64,000 bases of DNA from Sphingopyxis sp. GW247-27LB. Its GTDB lineage: Bacteria; Pseudomonadota; Alphaproteobacteria; Sphingomonadales; Sphingomonadaceae. Every line of letters begins with the position of its first letter. Within the stretch, counting starts at the first letter, position 1. The DNA lies in NCBI RefSeq assembly GCF_002277025.1, contig NZ_NIWD01000002.1, positions 124,001 through 188,000 on the forward strand, given 5' to 3'. This document shows positions 36,549 through 46,292 of the stretch, piece after piece. A program made the translations under genes and the position numbers. Below the pieces are notes generated by a model. That model was not told the origin of the DNA. It worked only from the letters and a program-made list of their open reading frames with translations, and did not search any database.

Positions 36549-36947
36549 TTGCCGGACAGCGATTCCAATCCAAAGGGGCAGCCGCCGATTGCGCGCGCTG
36601 CCCTTTTTGGTCTCTGCCCCGAATGCGGCGCGCCGACCCTGTTCGACGGGCCGGTGAAGTTCCGCGCGAAGTGCGACGCCTGCGGGCTCGACTATGGCCG
36701 CTACAATGTCGGCGACGGGCCCGCGGCCTTTCTGACCCTGATCGTCGGCGCGCTGCTGATCGCGCTCGCGCTGACGCTCGACGCGCTGCTGCACCCGCCG
36801 CTGTGGGTTCATGTCATCCTGTGGATACCGCTGACCGCGCTTGCCGTGGTCTACGGCCTGCGCGTCGGCAAGGCGGCGCTCCTCGCGAGCGAGCACCAGC
36901 GCCAGGCCGCCGAAGGCCGCCGCGTGGAGGAGGAACCGCATGACTGA
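36549..36947 (+). CDS. DUF983 family zinc-ribbon membrane protein
   Basis: About 132 aa from TTG 36549, two bases after coxC; an ATG at 36507 inside coxC is the alternative start and neither has a clear ribosome site. Two CxxC pairs (CPECG, CDACG) form a zinc ribbon, followed by two membrane helices. It is regularly found next to coxC in alphaproteobacteria, suggesting a role in oxidase assembly. Overlaps SURF1 by 8 bp. Confidence 0.85.
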   Translation: MPDSDSNPKGQPPIARAALFGLCPECGAPTLFDGPVKFRAKCDACGLDYGRYNVGDGPAAFLTLIVGALLIALALTLDALLHPPLWVHVILWIPLTALAVVYGLRVGKAALLASEHQRQAAEGRRVEEEPHD

Positions 36948-37581
36948 TCCCGCCGCTCCCGCGCGCCGCTGGCCGCTGATCCCGACGCTGCTCGTGATCG
37001 CCGCCGCCGCGGTCATGGTCGCGCTCGGCGTGTGGCAGCTTCAGCGCAAGGGCGAGAAGGAGGCGCTGATCGCGCTCTACGATCGGAACCGCGCGATGTC
37101 GGCGACGGTCGCCTATCCCGAGCTGCCGCCGGTCCCCGACGCGCTGCTTTTTCGCAAGAGCAGCGTGACCTGCCTCGAACCGGTGCGCTGGGATCCGCGC
37201 AGCGGTACCGACCGTGCCGGAAAATCGGGCATCCGCATGGTCGCCGACTGCCGCACTGGCGCAGAGGGGCCCGGCGTGCTGGTCGATGTCGGTATCGCCG
37301 ACGATTTCACGCCGCCGAAATGGAGTGGCGGGATCGTGGCGGGAACGATCGTGCCCGGCCCCGAGCAGCCGAGCCTGATCGCGCGGCTGACCGGCAAGGC
37401 GGCGCCCGCGCGCGCGATGCTCGTCGCCGATGCGCCAGTCGCGGGCCTGCGCGCCAGCGCGGTGCCGAACGGCGCCGACCTGCCCAACAATCATCTTGCC
37501 TATGCGGTGCAATGGTTCCTTTTTGCCCTCGCGGCGGTGGTCATCTACATATTGGCAGTTCGCCGCCGCTTGCAGCGCTGA
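36940..37581 (+). CDS. SURF1-family oxidase assembly protein
   Basis: 213 aa with the SURF1 layout: an N-terminal helix (residues ~11-33, ending GVWQLQRK), a periplasmic domain and a C-terminal helix (NNHLAYAVQWFLFALAAV). It assists heme a insertion into subunit I. End of the cox operon; a palindrome follows at 37601. Confidence 0.93.
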   Translation: MTDPAAPARRWPLIPTLLVIAAAAVMVALGVWQLQRKGEKEALIALYDRNRAMSATVAYPELPPVPDALLFRKSSVTCLEPVRWDPRSGTDRAGKSGIRMVADCRTGAEGPGVLVDVGIADDFTPPKWSGGIVAGTIVPGPEQPSLIARLTGKAAPARAMLVADAPVAGLRASAVPNGADLPNNHLAYAVQWFLFALAAVVIYILAVRRRLQR

Positions 37582-37600
37582 GCCGGGGCACCTTCCATCT

Positions 37601-37631
37601 TCGTCATGCTGAAACAAGTTCAGCATGACGA
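37601..37631. repeat. Perfect 13-bp stem-loop after the oxidase operon
   Basis: TCGTCATGCTGAA / TTCAGCATGACGA with an ACAAG loop. It is of the same class as the CGTCAT-ended hairpins elsewhere in the window and can serve as an operon end. Confidence 0.8.
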
Positions 37632-37721
37632 GGGACAGGGGACGGCTTTTCGCTTTTGTCGCCTTCCACGCATCGGCGGATGTTCCCTTTGGCGCGGAAT
37701 CGTTTTAGGCGCATTCCCGCC

Positions 37722-39119
37722 ATGGATTATATCAGCACGCGCGGCTCTGCGCCGACCCTCGATTTTCGTGCCGCCACGCTCGCCGGCCTCGCCGGCGACG
37801 GCGGGCTCTATGTGCCGGCGCAATGGCCGCGGCTGAGCGCCGACGAGATTCGCGCGCTCGCGGGCCTCGATTATGTCGAAACCGCGGTGCGGATCATGGC
37901 GCCCTTCGTCGTCGGGGTGCTCTCCGAGGACGAACTGCGGCGGCTGTGCACCGCCGCTTATGGCCGTTTCGGCCACGACGCGGTGACCCCGCTCGTTCAG
38001 CTCGACCATCGCCACTGGCTGCTCGAATTGTTCCACGGGCCGACGCTGGCGTTCAAGGACGTCGCGCTGCAATTGCTCGGTCAGCTTTTCGAGACCTTCC
38101 TCGCGGGCGGCGACACCGACATCACGATCGTCGGCGCGACGTCGGGCGACACCGGATCGGCGGCGATCGAGGCGGTGGCGGGGCGCGAGCATATCCGCAT
38201 CTTCATGCTCCATCCCGAAGGCCGGGTCAGCGACGTGCAGCGGCGGCAGATGACGACGGTGCTCGCGCCGAACGTCCACAATATCGCGATCGACGGCAGC
38301 TTCGACGACGCGCAGGCGATGGTGAAGCGGCTGTTCGGCGACGCGGAGGCGCGGAGCCAGGTCACGCTGTCGGCGGTGAACAGCATCAACTGGGCGCGGT
38401 TGATGGCGCAGATCGTCTATTATTTCTACGCCGCCGTCCGCCTCGGCGCGCCCGACCGCGCAATCGCGTTCAGCGTGCCGACCGGTAATTTCGGCGACAT
38501 CTTCGCGGGCTATGTTGCGGCGCAGATGGGGCTGCCCGTGGCAAGGCTGGTCGTCGCGACCAACGTCAACGACATTCTCCACCGCGCGCTGACCAGCGGC
38601 GATTACAGCGCCGGCACGGTGACGCCGACCGCGACGCCGAGCATGGACATCCAGGTCAGCAGCAATTTCGAGCGGTTGCTCTTCGATCTTTCGGGCCGCG
38701 ACGGCGCGGCGATCTCGGCCATGATGGGCGAGTTCGACAAAAGCCGCGCGATGACGATCCCCGCCGACATGCTGCGCGGGGCGAGCGGGCTGTTCTCCAG
38801 CGCACGGATCGACGGCGACGCGATGGCGCTCGCGCTGCGCTGGGCGCAGGAGCATGGCGGGCAGATCATCGACCCGCACAGCGCGGTCGGGCTGGCGGCC
38901 GCGCGCGATCTCGACATCGGTCCTGCCGTGCCGGTGGTGACGCTGGCGACCGCGCATCCGGCGAAGTTCCGCGATGCGGTCGAGCGCGCGACCGGCGTGC
39001 GCCCACCGCTGCCGGCGCGGCTCGGCAATCTGTTCGACCGCGAGGAGCGCTACGAGAAGCTCCCCGGCGATTATGACGCGGTGAAGGCCCATATCCTCGC
39101 CGAAGCGGCCCGTGGCTGA
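37722..39119 (+). CDS. thrC: Threonine synthase
   Basis: 465 aa. MDYISTRG at the start; PLP lysine K112 in FHGPTLAFKD; phosphate/cofactor loop SGDTGSAAIEA; VPTGNFGD. Converts O-phosphohomoserine to threonine. Start ATG 37722 rather than the longer open frame, which overlaps the upstream hairpin. The stop overlaps the next gene's GTG start. Confidence 0.96.
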   Translation: MDYISTRGSAPTLDFRAATLAGLAGDGGLYVPAQWPRLSADEIRALAGLDYVETAVRIMAPFVVGVLSEDELRRLCTAAYGRFGHDAVTPLVQLDHRHWLLELFHGPTLAFKDVALQLLGQLFETFLAGGDTDITIVGATSGDTGSAAIEAVAGREHIRIFMLHPEGRVSDVQRRQMTTVLAPNVHNIAIDGSFDDAQAMVKRLFGDAEARSQVTLSAVNSINWARLMAQIVYYFYAAVRLGAPDRAIAFSVPTGNFGDIFAGYVAAQMGLPVARLVVATNVNDILHRALTSGDYSAGTVTPTATPSMDIQVSSNFERLLFDLSGRDGAAISAMMGEFDKSRAMTIPADMLRGASGLFSSARIDGDAMALALRWAQEHGGQIIDPHSAVGLAAARDLDIGPAVPVVTLATAHPAKFRDAVERATGVRPPLPARLGNLFDREERYEKLPGDYDAVKAHILAEAARG

Positions 39120-40002
39120 CCTGCTTCCCTTGCGCACGCTCATCGGCGAGGCGTGGGAGGATTATGGGCTGATCGACAGCGGCGGCGGGCGCAAGCTCGA
39201 ACGCTATGGCCGCTATCGCTTCATCCGCCCCGAACCCCAGGCGATGTGGGCGCCGGCGCTGCCTGCGAGCGCGTGGGACGAGGCCGACGGCGAGTTCGTC
39301 CCCGCGTCGGATGAGGATGGCGGCGGACGCTGGTATTTCCATAGGCCCGTTCCCGCCGAGGGCTGGCCGCTCGGTTGGTGCGAGACGCGCTTCACCGCCT
39401 CCTGCACGCCGTTCCGGCATCTGGGCTTCTTTCCCGACATGGCGCCGGTGTGGGACTGGCTGCGCGAATGCACCGCCGACAAGGCCGACCCGGCCTTCCT
39501 CAACCTCTTCGGCTACACCGGGGTCGGCAGCCAGGCGCTCGCCGCGACGGGGGCGACGGTCACCCATGTCGACGCGTCGAAGAAATCGGTCGCCCAGGCG
39601 CGCGACAATGCCGCGCTCGCGGGAATGGCCGAGAAGCCGATCCGCTGGATCGTCGACGATGCGGGGAAATTCACGGCGCGCGAGGTGCGGCGCGGGCGGC
39701 GCTACGACGCGATCCTGCTCGACCCCCCGAAATTCGGCCGCGGCCCCAACAATGAGCGCTGGCAGATCGAGGAGGGGCTGGCGCCGCTGCTCGCCGATTG
39801 CCGCCAGCTGCTCGACGCCGACAGCCGCGCGCTGTTCCTGACCGTCTATGCCGTGCGCATGTCGGCGCTGGCGATCGGCGAACTGCTCGCGCAGTGCTTC
39901 GCCGACCTGCCCGGCACGGTCGAATGCGGCGAACTCGCGGTGCGCGAAGAAGCGCGCGGGCTGCTCCTCCCCACCGCCATCTTCGCGCGCTGGAGCCGCT
40001 AG
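39112..40002 (+). CDS. Class I SAM-dependent methyltransferase (RlmI/RlmK-like)
   Basis: 296 aa from GTG 39112, overlapping thrC by 8 bp. The SAM-binding loop is LFGYTGVGSQALAATGA, followed by VTHVDASKKSV (acidic ribose contact) and the LLDPPKFGRG catalytic loop that marks the 23S rRNA m5C/m7G branch. No PUA domain is present at the N-terminus, so it is shorter than RlmI. rRNA is the likely substrate, not proven. Confidence 0.85.
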   Translation: MADLLPLRTLIGEAWEDYGLIDSGGGRKLERYGRYRFIRPEPQAMWAPALPASAWDEADGEFVPASDEDGGGRWYFHRPVPAEGWPLGWCETRFTASCTPFRHLGFFPDMAPVWDWLRECTADKADPAFLNLFGYTGVGSQALAATGATVTHVDASKKSVAQARDNAALAGMAEKPIRWIVDDAGKFTAREVRRGRRYDAILLDPPKFGRGPNNERWQIEEGLAPLLADCRQLLDADSRALFLTVYAVRMSALAIGELLAQCFADLPGTVECGELAVREEARGLLLPTAIFARWSR

Positions 40003-40025
40003 AGCGGCGTGACATTGAATGGAAT

Positions 40026-40120
40026 CGTCATTGCGAGCGGAGCGAAGCAATCTCCAGCTATCGGCGAGGCGGGTCGATAGCTGGAGATTGCTTCGTCGCC
40101 TGCGGCTCCTCGCAATGACG
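40026..40120. repeat. Dispersed palindromic repeat, copy 2
   Basis: The same CGTCATTGCGAG...CTCGCAATGACG ends and AATCTCCAGCTATCGG/GATAGCTGGAGATT arms as at 29475 and 55530. It lies between the convergent methyltransferase and sulfatase genes. Confidence 0.9.
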
Positions 40121-40128
40121 AGTCTATT

Positions 40129-41829
40129 CTAAACCGGCTGGTTGTACATCTCGGTCGGCCCCGGATATTCGCGGCCGTCGTCGATACCCACCTCGCGCTT
40201 GATCAGCGCGTTCGCCATCTTGTTGAGGCGCAGGACATCCTTCCTGTGCTTCGGGTCGTTCGCGAGGTTGACGATCTCGCCCGGGTCGGCGTGGGTGTCG
40301 TAGAGCTCGAGGTCGTTCATCGCGGTCAGCGCCTTCCAGTCGGCCGGCATATTGTGGTGCGCCGGCGCGAAATAGCGCGCGAACTTGTAGCGCCCGTCGT
40401 GGACGCCGCGGTGCAGGCGCCGCTTGGTCAGATCGAAGCGTTTGGAATAGTCGGGTTCGCCCGACGGCAGCGTCGCGGTCCGGTCCTTCGTCGGCTCCCA
40501 ATAATGGACGACGGCATAGTTGAAGAGATGCCCCTGCCGGTCGCGCTCGGTCGGCGCGGTCGGCGCGGTCAGCAGGCCCGACACGTCGAGGCCCGGCAGG
40601 CCGGGGAAGCGGTTCGCCTGCTCGTCGGCGGAAAGGCCCGCGAGGCTCATCAGCGTCGGCGCGATGTCGATCGCGCCCATCAGCCCCTTGGTCGTGCGCC
40701 CGCCCGCGACGTCGGGGTGGGCGATGATCATCGGGATATTCACCTCTTCGCGGTACATGGTCGCGCCCTTCTGGCGCATCCCGTGCGCGCCCGCGCGCTC
40801 GCCATGGTCGCTGGTGTAGATGATGATCGTATTGTCGATCTGCCCGCTCTCCTTGAGCGCCCAGAGCAATTGCCCGAGCCGCCGGTCGACGTCGCGCAGG
40901 CAGTTGTAATAATAGTTGATGAAGCGGTGCCAGCTTTCCTCGTCGTCGTGGCGCATGGTGCCGTAGAAGAGGTCGTTGAGCCGCACGATCGCGCGGTGCG
41001 CCTCGGGTTTGGTGCTGAGGTCGTCCTTGTAGAAGCTCTCGGGCAGGTCGAACTTGTTGTCGACCTCGTAGAGCGGGTCGCCGGGCTCGCGGCGCAGCGG
41101 CCCCAGGATGTTCGGATCGGGACGGCTTTCGGCCTGCTTGCCCGTCGCGTCATAGAACATGATGTCGTGCGGATTGACCAGCCCGACGACCTGGAACCAC
41201 GGCTTCCCGCCCGCCTTGTCGCGCCGCGCATAGTCGAAGATCGCGCGCGCCGCGTCGCCCGCGACGAACATGTCGGCCTTGTAGCCGTCCCACGTCAGCC
41301 CGACTTCCTCGCCGTCGAAGCCGTAATCGTGAAAGCCGTATTTCTCCATCGCATCTTCGGTGGTCGGATAGATGCCGCCCGGAATGCGCGTCCAGTTGCG
41401 ATCGTTGTTGATGCGGCTGAGGTGCCACTTGCCTTTGTAGCAGGTGTAATAGCCCGCGGCCTGCATCATGTGGCCGGGCGTCGGCATGTCCTCGGCCGCG
41501 ACCGGATAGGGGGCGTTGTCGCTGTTGAGGAAAAGCCCCGTCTGCTGGGTATGGTGCCCCTGAAAGATCGTCGAGCGCGACGGCGTGCAGGGGGTGGTGT
41601 GGACGTGATAATTCTCGACCAGCAGCCCGCGTTCGAGCAGTTCGCGGTGCGCCGGCAGCTTTTCGAGCAATCCCTTGGGATAGCTCGCGATGCTCTGTTC
41701 CTGGTCGGTGACGATCATCAGGACGTTGAGCTTCTTGCCGTTCTTCGCATAGGCCGGCATCGCCAGTCCCGCCGCCGCCAGCGCGCCCATGCCGCCGACG
41801 AACGTGCGGCGATTCACATCCCAACCCAT
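40129..41829 (-). CDS. Tat-exported sulfatase
   Basis: 566 aa. A twin-arginine signal (NRRTFVGG, residues 6-13, hydrophobic to ~28) predicts folded export. The formylglycine motif is C81-T-P-S-R; metal ligands appear in VTDQE and SDHGERAGAHG, and KGKWHLSR supplies the Lys/His pair. The Cys form needs an anaerobic-type or FGE-type maturase, not seen in the window. It would remove sulfate esters, or phosphonate esters in sister families. It lies 67 bp behind the TonB receptor gene on the same strand, so import and desulfation are probably co-expressed. Confidence 0.9.
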   Translation of the reverse strand: MGWDVNRRTFVGGMGALAAAGLAMPAYAKNGKKLNVLMIVTDQEQSIASYPKGLLEKLPAHRELLERGLLVENYHVHTTPCTPSRSTIFQGHHTQQTGLFLNSDNAPYPVAAEDMPTPGHMMQAAGYYTCYKGKWHLSRINNDRNWTRIPGGIYPTTEDAMEKYGFHDYGFDGEEVGLTWDGYKADMFVAGDAARAIFDYARRDKAGGKPWFQVVGLVNPHDIMFYDATGKQAESRPDPNILGPLRREPGDPLYEVDNKFDLPESFYKDDLSTKPEAHRAIVRLNDLFYGTMRHDDEESWHRFINYYYNCLRDVDRRLGQLLWALKESGQIDNTIIIYTSDHGERAGAHGMRQKGATMYREEVNIPMIIAHPDVAGGRTTKGLMGAIDIAPTLMSLAGLSADEQANRFPGLPGLDVSGLLTAPTAPTERDRQGHLFNYAVVHYWEPTKDRTATLPSGEPDYSKRFDLTKRRLHRGVHDGRYKFARYFAPAHHNMPADWKALTAMNDLELYDTHADPGEIVNLANDPKHRKDVLRLNKMANALIKREVGIDDGREYPGPTEMYNQPV

Positions 41830-41896
41830 AACCCGTCTCCCATTGTCTTGTCGGCTTCGCCCGCGACGCAGCTAGGCTGCGCCGCGGGCCGAACGC

Positions 41897-44173
41897 TCAG
41901 AATTTGAACGCCACGTCGACGCCGAATTCGCGCGGCGGCTGGTAGAATTGCTGGATCGGCGTCGCGCCGGCCGAGATCGCGCCCGAAATCACCTTCTGGT
42001 CGGTGAGGTTCGACCCGTAAAGCGTGACCTTCCACTTGTCGTCCTCGCCCGCGACCGCGACGCTGGCGTTCAGCAACACGACCTCCTTGCGGTAATAGCC
42101 CGGGTCGTTGTCGCGGCCCCAGGTGTTGAAGCGGCTCGAATAGCGCGCGTCGCTGTGCAGCTTGATCTCGCCGAACGACATCGGGATCACATAGTCGGCC
42201 GAGACGCTGCCGCTCCACTTGGGTGCGTTGGCGAGTTCGAGCCCCGTCGAATCGGTCGGGACCGCGAAGGTGCCGTTGGGAACCCCGTTGAGCAGGATCG
42301 GCACCGCGGGGCCGCACTGGCCGGGCTCGGGCGCACCGTTCGTGAACACGCCGTCGGTGTCCGCGCAGAAGTCGGTGTAGCGCGCGTGCAGATAGGCGAT
42401 GTTCGCGCCCAGCGTGAAATTGTGCGACGGGCGCAGCAGCGTCTCGACCTCGAAGCCATAGATTTTCGCGGCGGCGACATTGGTCGTGATATTCTCCGGC
42501 CGCACCGAGCCCATCTTGGTCACCGAGCTTTGCAGGTCGCGGTAATTGTTGACGAAGCCCGCGACGTTGAAGCGGAGCAGGCGGTCGAACAGGTCGGTCT
42601 TCGCGCCGATCTCGAAGGCGTTGACGCGCTCGGGATCATAGGGGCCGACATTCTCGGGGATCGTGCCGCGCGAATTATAGCCGCCGGCCTTATAGCCTTG
42701 CGAATAATTGGCGTAGAGCATCGCCGACGGGCCGATCTTGTACTCGACCGTCAGGCGCGGGGTGAACTCGGCCCAGCTCGCCTCGAGGCTGCTCTGGAAC
42801 GAGGATCGCTGGACATTGTTCACCAGCACCTGCGAGGCGATGTCGTACTTCTTGCGATCGTGGCTGTAGCGGCCGCCGATCGACAGCGTCAGGCTGTCGG
42901 TCGGGTGCGCGTTGACCAGCGCGAACAGCGCGTAGCTTTCGGTGTCCTGGTGAAGCTGCGCGAGCGTCGTCGTGGTCGGATTGGCGAGCACGGTGTTGAA
43001 CTGGCGCCACTTGTCGGCCTGATAATAGGCGCCGACGACGAAATCGACCGGCTCGTCGGCGGGCGAGACGTAGCGCAGCTCGGCGCTCTTCGAATTGCCC
43101 GAGAAATCGCGCGTCACGTCGAGCTGCGGCGCGGGGGTGATCAGCCCGTCGAAATCGCCGCGCGTCACATAGTCGAGGTGGCGATAGCCGAGCACCGCGG
43201 TGACCGTGCCGTAGCCGACGTCGAGGTTCGAGGTCCACGACCCGCCATAGCTTTCGGTATTGGCATAGGGGTCGAAGGGCACCGCCGCCTTGCGCACGTC
43301 GGTCTTCACCTCATCGGGCAGCAGGTCCCAGTTGGCATCGCCATTGTCGAGAACGTGCGGCGCGGGGCCGGTCGTCTTCTGCTTCAGCCAGTCGACCACG
43401 ACGGTCGAATCGAAGGCGCCGCCCTGGTCGAAATTGAGCGCGCCGCGCACCGATTTGACGTTGGCGCCGTTGAGCCGGTTGCCGGTGATGACGTTGCGGC
43501 TGTAGCCGTCATAGTCGCGGAAATTGACCGAGACCTTGGCGGCGAGCGCGTCGCCCGCGAAACGCCCGGTGTTGATCTTGCCGCGAAACTGCTTGAGCCC
43601 GAACGAGCCCGCGGTCAGCCGCACTTCGCCGCCGAAATCGTCGGTCGGCCGCGCGGTGATGACGTTGATCGTGCCGGCAAGGTTGTTCTTGCCGAACAGC
43701 ACACCCTGCGGGCCCTTCAGCACCTCGATCCGCTCGACGTCGAACAGGTCGAGCATCGTGCTCGACACGAAGGGGATATAGACGCCGTCGATGATCGTGC
43801 TGACCTTGGGGTCGGCATTGGGGTCGGGGTCGGCGGTGCTCATGCCGCGGATCGAGATCATCGGGACGTTGGCGACCAGGCCCTGCGTCTGCAGCACGAC
43901 GTTGGGTGCGAGGCCATTCAGGCTGGTGATGTTGGTGCTGCCGCTCGCCTCGACCATCTCGCTGTTGAAGGCCGAGATCGCGATCGGCACGTCCTGCACG
44001 CTTTCGGAACGGCGCTGCGCGGTGACGACGATGTCGCCGCCATAGCTGTCGTCGGCGGGCGCCGTGGCGGCACTGTCGTCGCTCGCTGCGGCGGCATCGG
44101 TCGACTGGGCGTGAACCGGGGTTGCCGCCAGGGCGGCCATCGCGGTCGAAAGCAATAGATAGCGGGTCGTCAT
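41897..44173 (-). CDS. TonB-dependent receptor of the MarR-linked locus
   Basis: 758 aa from ATG 44173 (GGAGG 5 nt before); the longer frame has no ribosome site. Signal peptide ends near residue 23 (VHAQ). Plug: DIVVTAQRRSESVQDVPIAISAF and VERIEVLKGPQGVLFGKNNLAGTINV; barrel ends in a terminal Phe (GVDVAFKF). The plug motif is the type common in sphingomonad receptors for hydrophobic or aromatic compounds and siderophores, unlike the glycan-type receptor at 21711. Ligand unknown. Confidence 0.9.
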   Translation of the reverse strand: MTTRYLLLSTAMAALAATPVHAQSTDAAAASDDSAATAPADDSYGGDIVVTAQRRSESVQDVPIAISAFNSEMVEASGSTNITSLNGLAPNVVLQTQGLVANVPMISIRGMSTADPDPNADPKVSTIIDGVYIPFVSSTMLDLFDVERIEVLKGPQGVLFGKNNLAGTINVITARPTDDFGGEVRLTAGSFGLKQFRGKINTGRFAGDALAAKVSVNFRDYDGYSRNVITGNRLNGANVKSVRGALNFDQGGAFDSTVVVDWLKQKTTGPAPHVLDNGDANWDLLPDEVKTDVRKAAVPFDPYANTESYGGSWTSNLDVGYGTVTAVLGYRHLDYVTRGDFDGLITPAPQLDVTRDFSGNSKSAELRYVSPADEPVDFVVGAYYQADKWRQFNTVLANPTTTTLAQLHQDTESYALFALVNAHPTDSLTLSIGGRYSHDRKKYDIASQVLVNNVQRSSFQSSLEASWAEFTPRLTVEYKIGPSAMLYANYSQGYKAGGYNSRGTIPENVGPYDPERVNAFEIGAKTDLFDRLLRFNVAGFVNNYRDLQSSVTKMGSVRPENITTNVAAAKIYGFEVETLLRPSHNFTLGANIAYLHARYTDFCADTDGVFTNGAPEPGQCGPAVPILLNGVPNGTFAVPTDSTGLELANAPKWSGSVSADYVIPMSFGEIKLHSDARYSSRFNTWGRDNDPGYYRKEVVLLNASVAVAGEDDKWKVTLYGSNLTDQKVISGAISAGATPIQQFYQPPREFGVDVAFKF

Positions 44174-44389
44174 GCTGTCCTCCAAACTGGCCGCGCGGTT
44201 CCGCTTTCCGCACGCACCACCGCGGCGGATATGCGGCTCGCGCATCCGGCCTTTTCTGTCTCGAGGGAAGCGGGCCGATCCCGACGGCTGCCGCATGGTC
44301 CGGGTGGCGGGGAAGATCTGTCGCCTTCGCGCTCGCCATCGTGCGGACGGATGATCCCCGTTCCCATCGTCGCTCTAGCAGATGACAAA

Positions 44390-44411
44390 AATACTTCAAG
44401 TGCTAAGTATT
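44390..44411. promoter_or_regulatory. Candidate MarR operator upstream of the second TonB receptor (M1)
   Basis: AATACTT (44390-44396) and AAGTATT (44405-44411) are perfect inverted arms separated by 8 nt. The outer ACTT/AAGT halves match those of the ACTTAGTAT-CTAAGT sites further on, but the centre differs. Confidence 0.45.
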
Positions 44412-44447
44412 ATTTTCCGAGGGCAACGCTTTTCCGACGGCTGCCGC

Positions 44448-44489
44448 TTGCGAAGGTTCGTGTCGTCTGCATATAAGTTAGTATACTAA
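44448..44489 (+). promoter_or_regulatory. Promoter with MarR-type operator for the LeuC-like gene (M2)
   Basis: TTGCGA (44448) and TATAAG (44472) with an 18-bp spacer form a plausible -35/-10 pair. The perfect 12-bp palindrome TTAGTATACTAA (44478-44489) begins right after the -10, where a repressor would block transcription. The 381-bp gap 44174-44554 holds M1, M2 and nothing else I can identify. Confidence 0.65.
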
Positions 44490-44554
44490 GTAAATGATGA
44501 AAGCGATTCGATGGCGGCGGAGCGGCTGACGATAACGAAACGACGGGGAATGCG

Positions 44555-45967
44555 ATGACCGGCGCGCGGACGCTCTACGACAAGATCTGGGACGCCCACG
44601 CGGTCGCCGAGGACGAGGGCGAGACCCTGCTCTACATCGACCTCCACCTGCTCCACGAGGTGACGTCGCCGCAGGCCTTTGCCGCGCTCGCCGCGGCCGG
44701 GCGGCGGGTGCGGCAGCCTTCGCGCGCGCTCGCGCTGTCCGACCATAATGTCCCGACCGAGGGGCAGGCGGCGGGCCCGGCGGGCGTCGCCGACGACCAG
44801 GCGCGCGCGCAGCTCGAGGCGCTCGCCGCCAACGCCGACCAATTCGGGATCGAGCGTTTCGCGATGGGTGATCCGCGCGGCGGCATCGTCCATGTCGTCG
44901 GGCCCGAGCAGGGGCGCTCGCAGCCGGGCATGACGATCGTATGCGGCGACAGCCACACCTCGACCCACGGCGCCTTCGGCGCGCTCGCCTTCGGGATCGG
45001 CACCAGCGAGGTCGAACATGTGCTCGCGACGCAGACCATCCGCCAGCGCCGGTCGCGCAACATGCGGATCGCCGTCGACGGCATGCTGGCGCCGCATGTC
45101 TTCGCCAAGGATCTGGCGCTCCATATCCTCGGCGCCATCGGGGTCGACGGCGCGGGCGGGCATGTGATCGAATATGCGGGGCCGGCGATCCGCGCGCTGT
45201 CGATGGAAGCGCGGATGACGCTGTGCAACCTCAGCATAGAGATGGGCGCGCGCGCCGGGCTCGTCGCGCCCGACGACACGACCTTCGCCTATCTGGAGGG
45301 CCGACCGGCGACGCCCATCGGTGCGGCGTGGGACGCGGCGCGCGCGCGCTGGCGCCTGCTGTCGAGCGACGCCGATGCCCGCTTCGACCGCGAGGTGCGG
45401 ATCGATGCCGCCGCGGTGCGGCCGATGGTGAGCTGGGGTACCAATCCGTCGCAGGTGGTGCCGGTCGACGGCCGGATTCCCGACCCGACGATGCTGGCCA
45501 ATGCCGAGTTGCGCGCCGCGGCCGAGCGCGCGCTCAAATATATGGATCTGACGCCCGGAACGCCGGTCGCCGATATCCGGCTCGATCGCGTGTTCATCGG
45601 TAGCTGCACCAACAGCCGGATCGAGGATCTGCGTGTCGCCGCCGCCATCGTGCGCGGCCGCCGTGTCGCGCCGCATGTCCGCGCGATGGTCGTGCCGGGG
45701 TCCGGTCTCGTGAAGCGGCAGGCGGAGGAGGAGGGGATCGCCGACGTGCTGCGCGCGGCGGGTTTCGACTGGCGCGAGCCCGGTTGCTCGCTGTGCGTCG
45801 GCATGAACCCCGACCGGCTGAACCCGGGCGAACGCTGCGCCGCGACTTCGAACCGCAATTTCGAGAACCGCCAGGGCCGCGGCGGCCGCACCCACCTGAT
45901 GAGCCCCGCGCTCGCGGCGGCAAGCGCGATCGCGGGGGCGATCGCCTCGCCGGAGAGCTTGGCGTAG
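44555..45967 (+). CDS. LeuC-like large subunit of an aconitase-superfamily hydro-lyase
   Basis: 470 aa, aligned from end to end with 3-isopropylmalate dehydratase large subunit: [45 protein letters not shown] and [17 protein letters not shown]. The [4Fe-4S] cysteines are C351 (GSCTNSR), C411 and C414 (GCSLC). It catalyses dehydration/rehydration of a substituted malate. Placement in a MarR-controlled catabolic block, apart from its small subunit, suggests a dedicated substrate rather than leucine synthesis, though leucine synthesis cannot be excluded from one locus. Confidence 0.85.
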   Translation: MTGARTLYDKIWDAHAVAEDEGETLLYIDLHLLHEVTSPQAFAALAAAGRRVRQPSRALALSDHNVPTEGQAAGPAGVADDQARAQLEALAANADQFGIERFAMGDPRGGIVHVVGPEQGRSQPGMTIVCGDSHTSTHGAFGALAFGIGTSEVEHVLATQTIRQRRSRNMRIAVDGMLAPHVFAKDLALHILGAIGVDGAGGHVIEYAGPAIRALSMEARMTLCNLSIEMGARAGLVAPDDTTFAYLEGRPATPIGAAWDAARARWRLLSSDADARFDREVRIDAAAVRPMVSWGTNPSQVVPVDGRIPDPTMLANAELRAAAERALKYMDLTPGTPVADIRLDRVFIGSCTNSRIEDLRVAAAIVRGRRVAPHVRAMVVPGSGLVKRQAEEEGIADVLRAAGFDWREPGCSLCVGMNPDRLNPGERCAATSNRNFENRQGRGGRTHLMSPALAAASAIAGAIASPESLA

Positions 45968-46046
45968 AGCGCCAAACAAGGGGAGGGGCATCGCCCGCAA
46001 CCCGCCAGAGGCGGTTTTGGGGTGGGAGCGGACATTTCCTACTTTT

Positions 46047-46123
46047 GTCATTCCCGCGAAAGCGGGAACCCAGAGCGAGCGTCGGCTGACCCCACTCTGG
46101 GTTCCCGCTTTCGCGGGAATGAC
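46047..46123. repeat. Perfect 29-bp inverted repeat between convergent LeuC-like and LeuD-like genes
   Basis: GTCATTCCCGCGAAAGCGGG... (46047-46075) and its exact complement (46095-46123) enclose a 19-nt loop. The arms contain the TTCCCGCGAAAGCGGGAA palindrome common as an intergenic element. The 325-bp gap 45968-46292 contains only this and the hairpin at 46159. Confidence 0.9.
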
Positions 46124-46158
46124 GAAGATAAGAGATGCTGAGCGCGATTTTCAGCCTC

Positions 46159-46189
46159 TCGTCATCCCCGATCAAGTCCGGGATGACGA
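46159..46189. repeat. Stem-loop, CGTCATCCC family
   Basis: TCGTCATCCC / GGGATGACGA with an 11-nt loop containing GATCAAGTC. It is a variant of the hairpins at 10193 and 19861. Confidence 0.75.
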
Positions 46190-46292
46190 AAGAGGGCCCG
46201 GGTCGACGAAAGAGGGGAAGCGACCAACTCCGCTCGTTTCCGGTCATTCCAGCCAAATTTCCCTCGGATGCGGCTCGATTCAGGCTCCGAGC

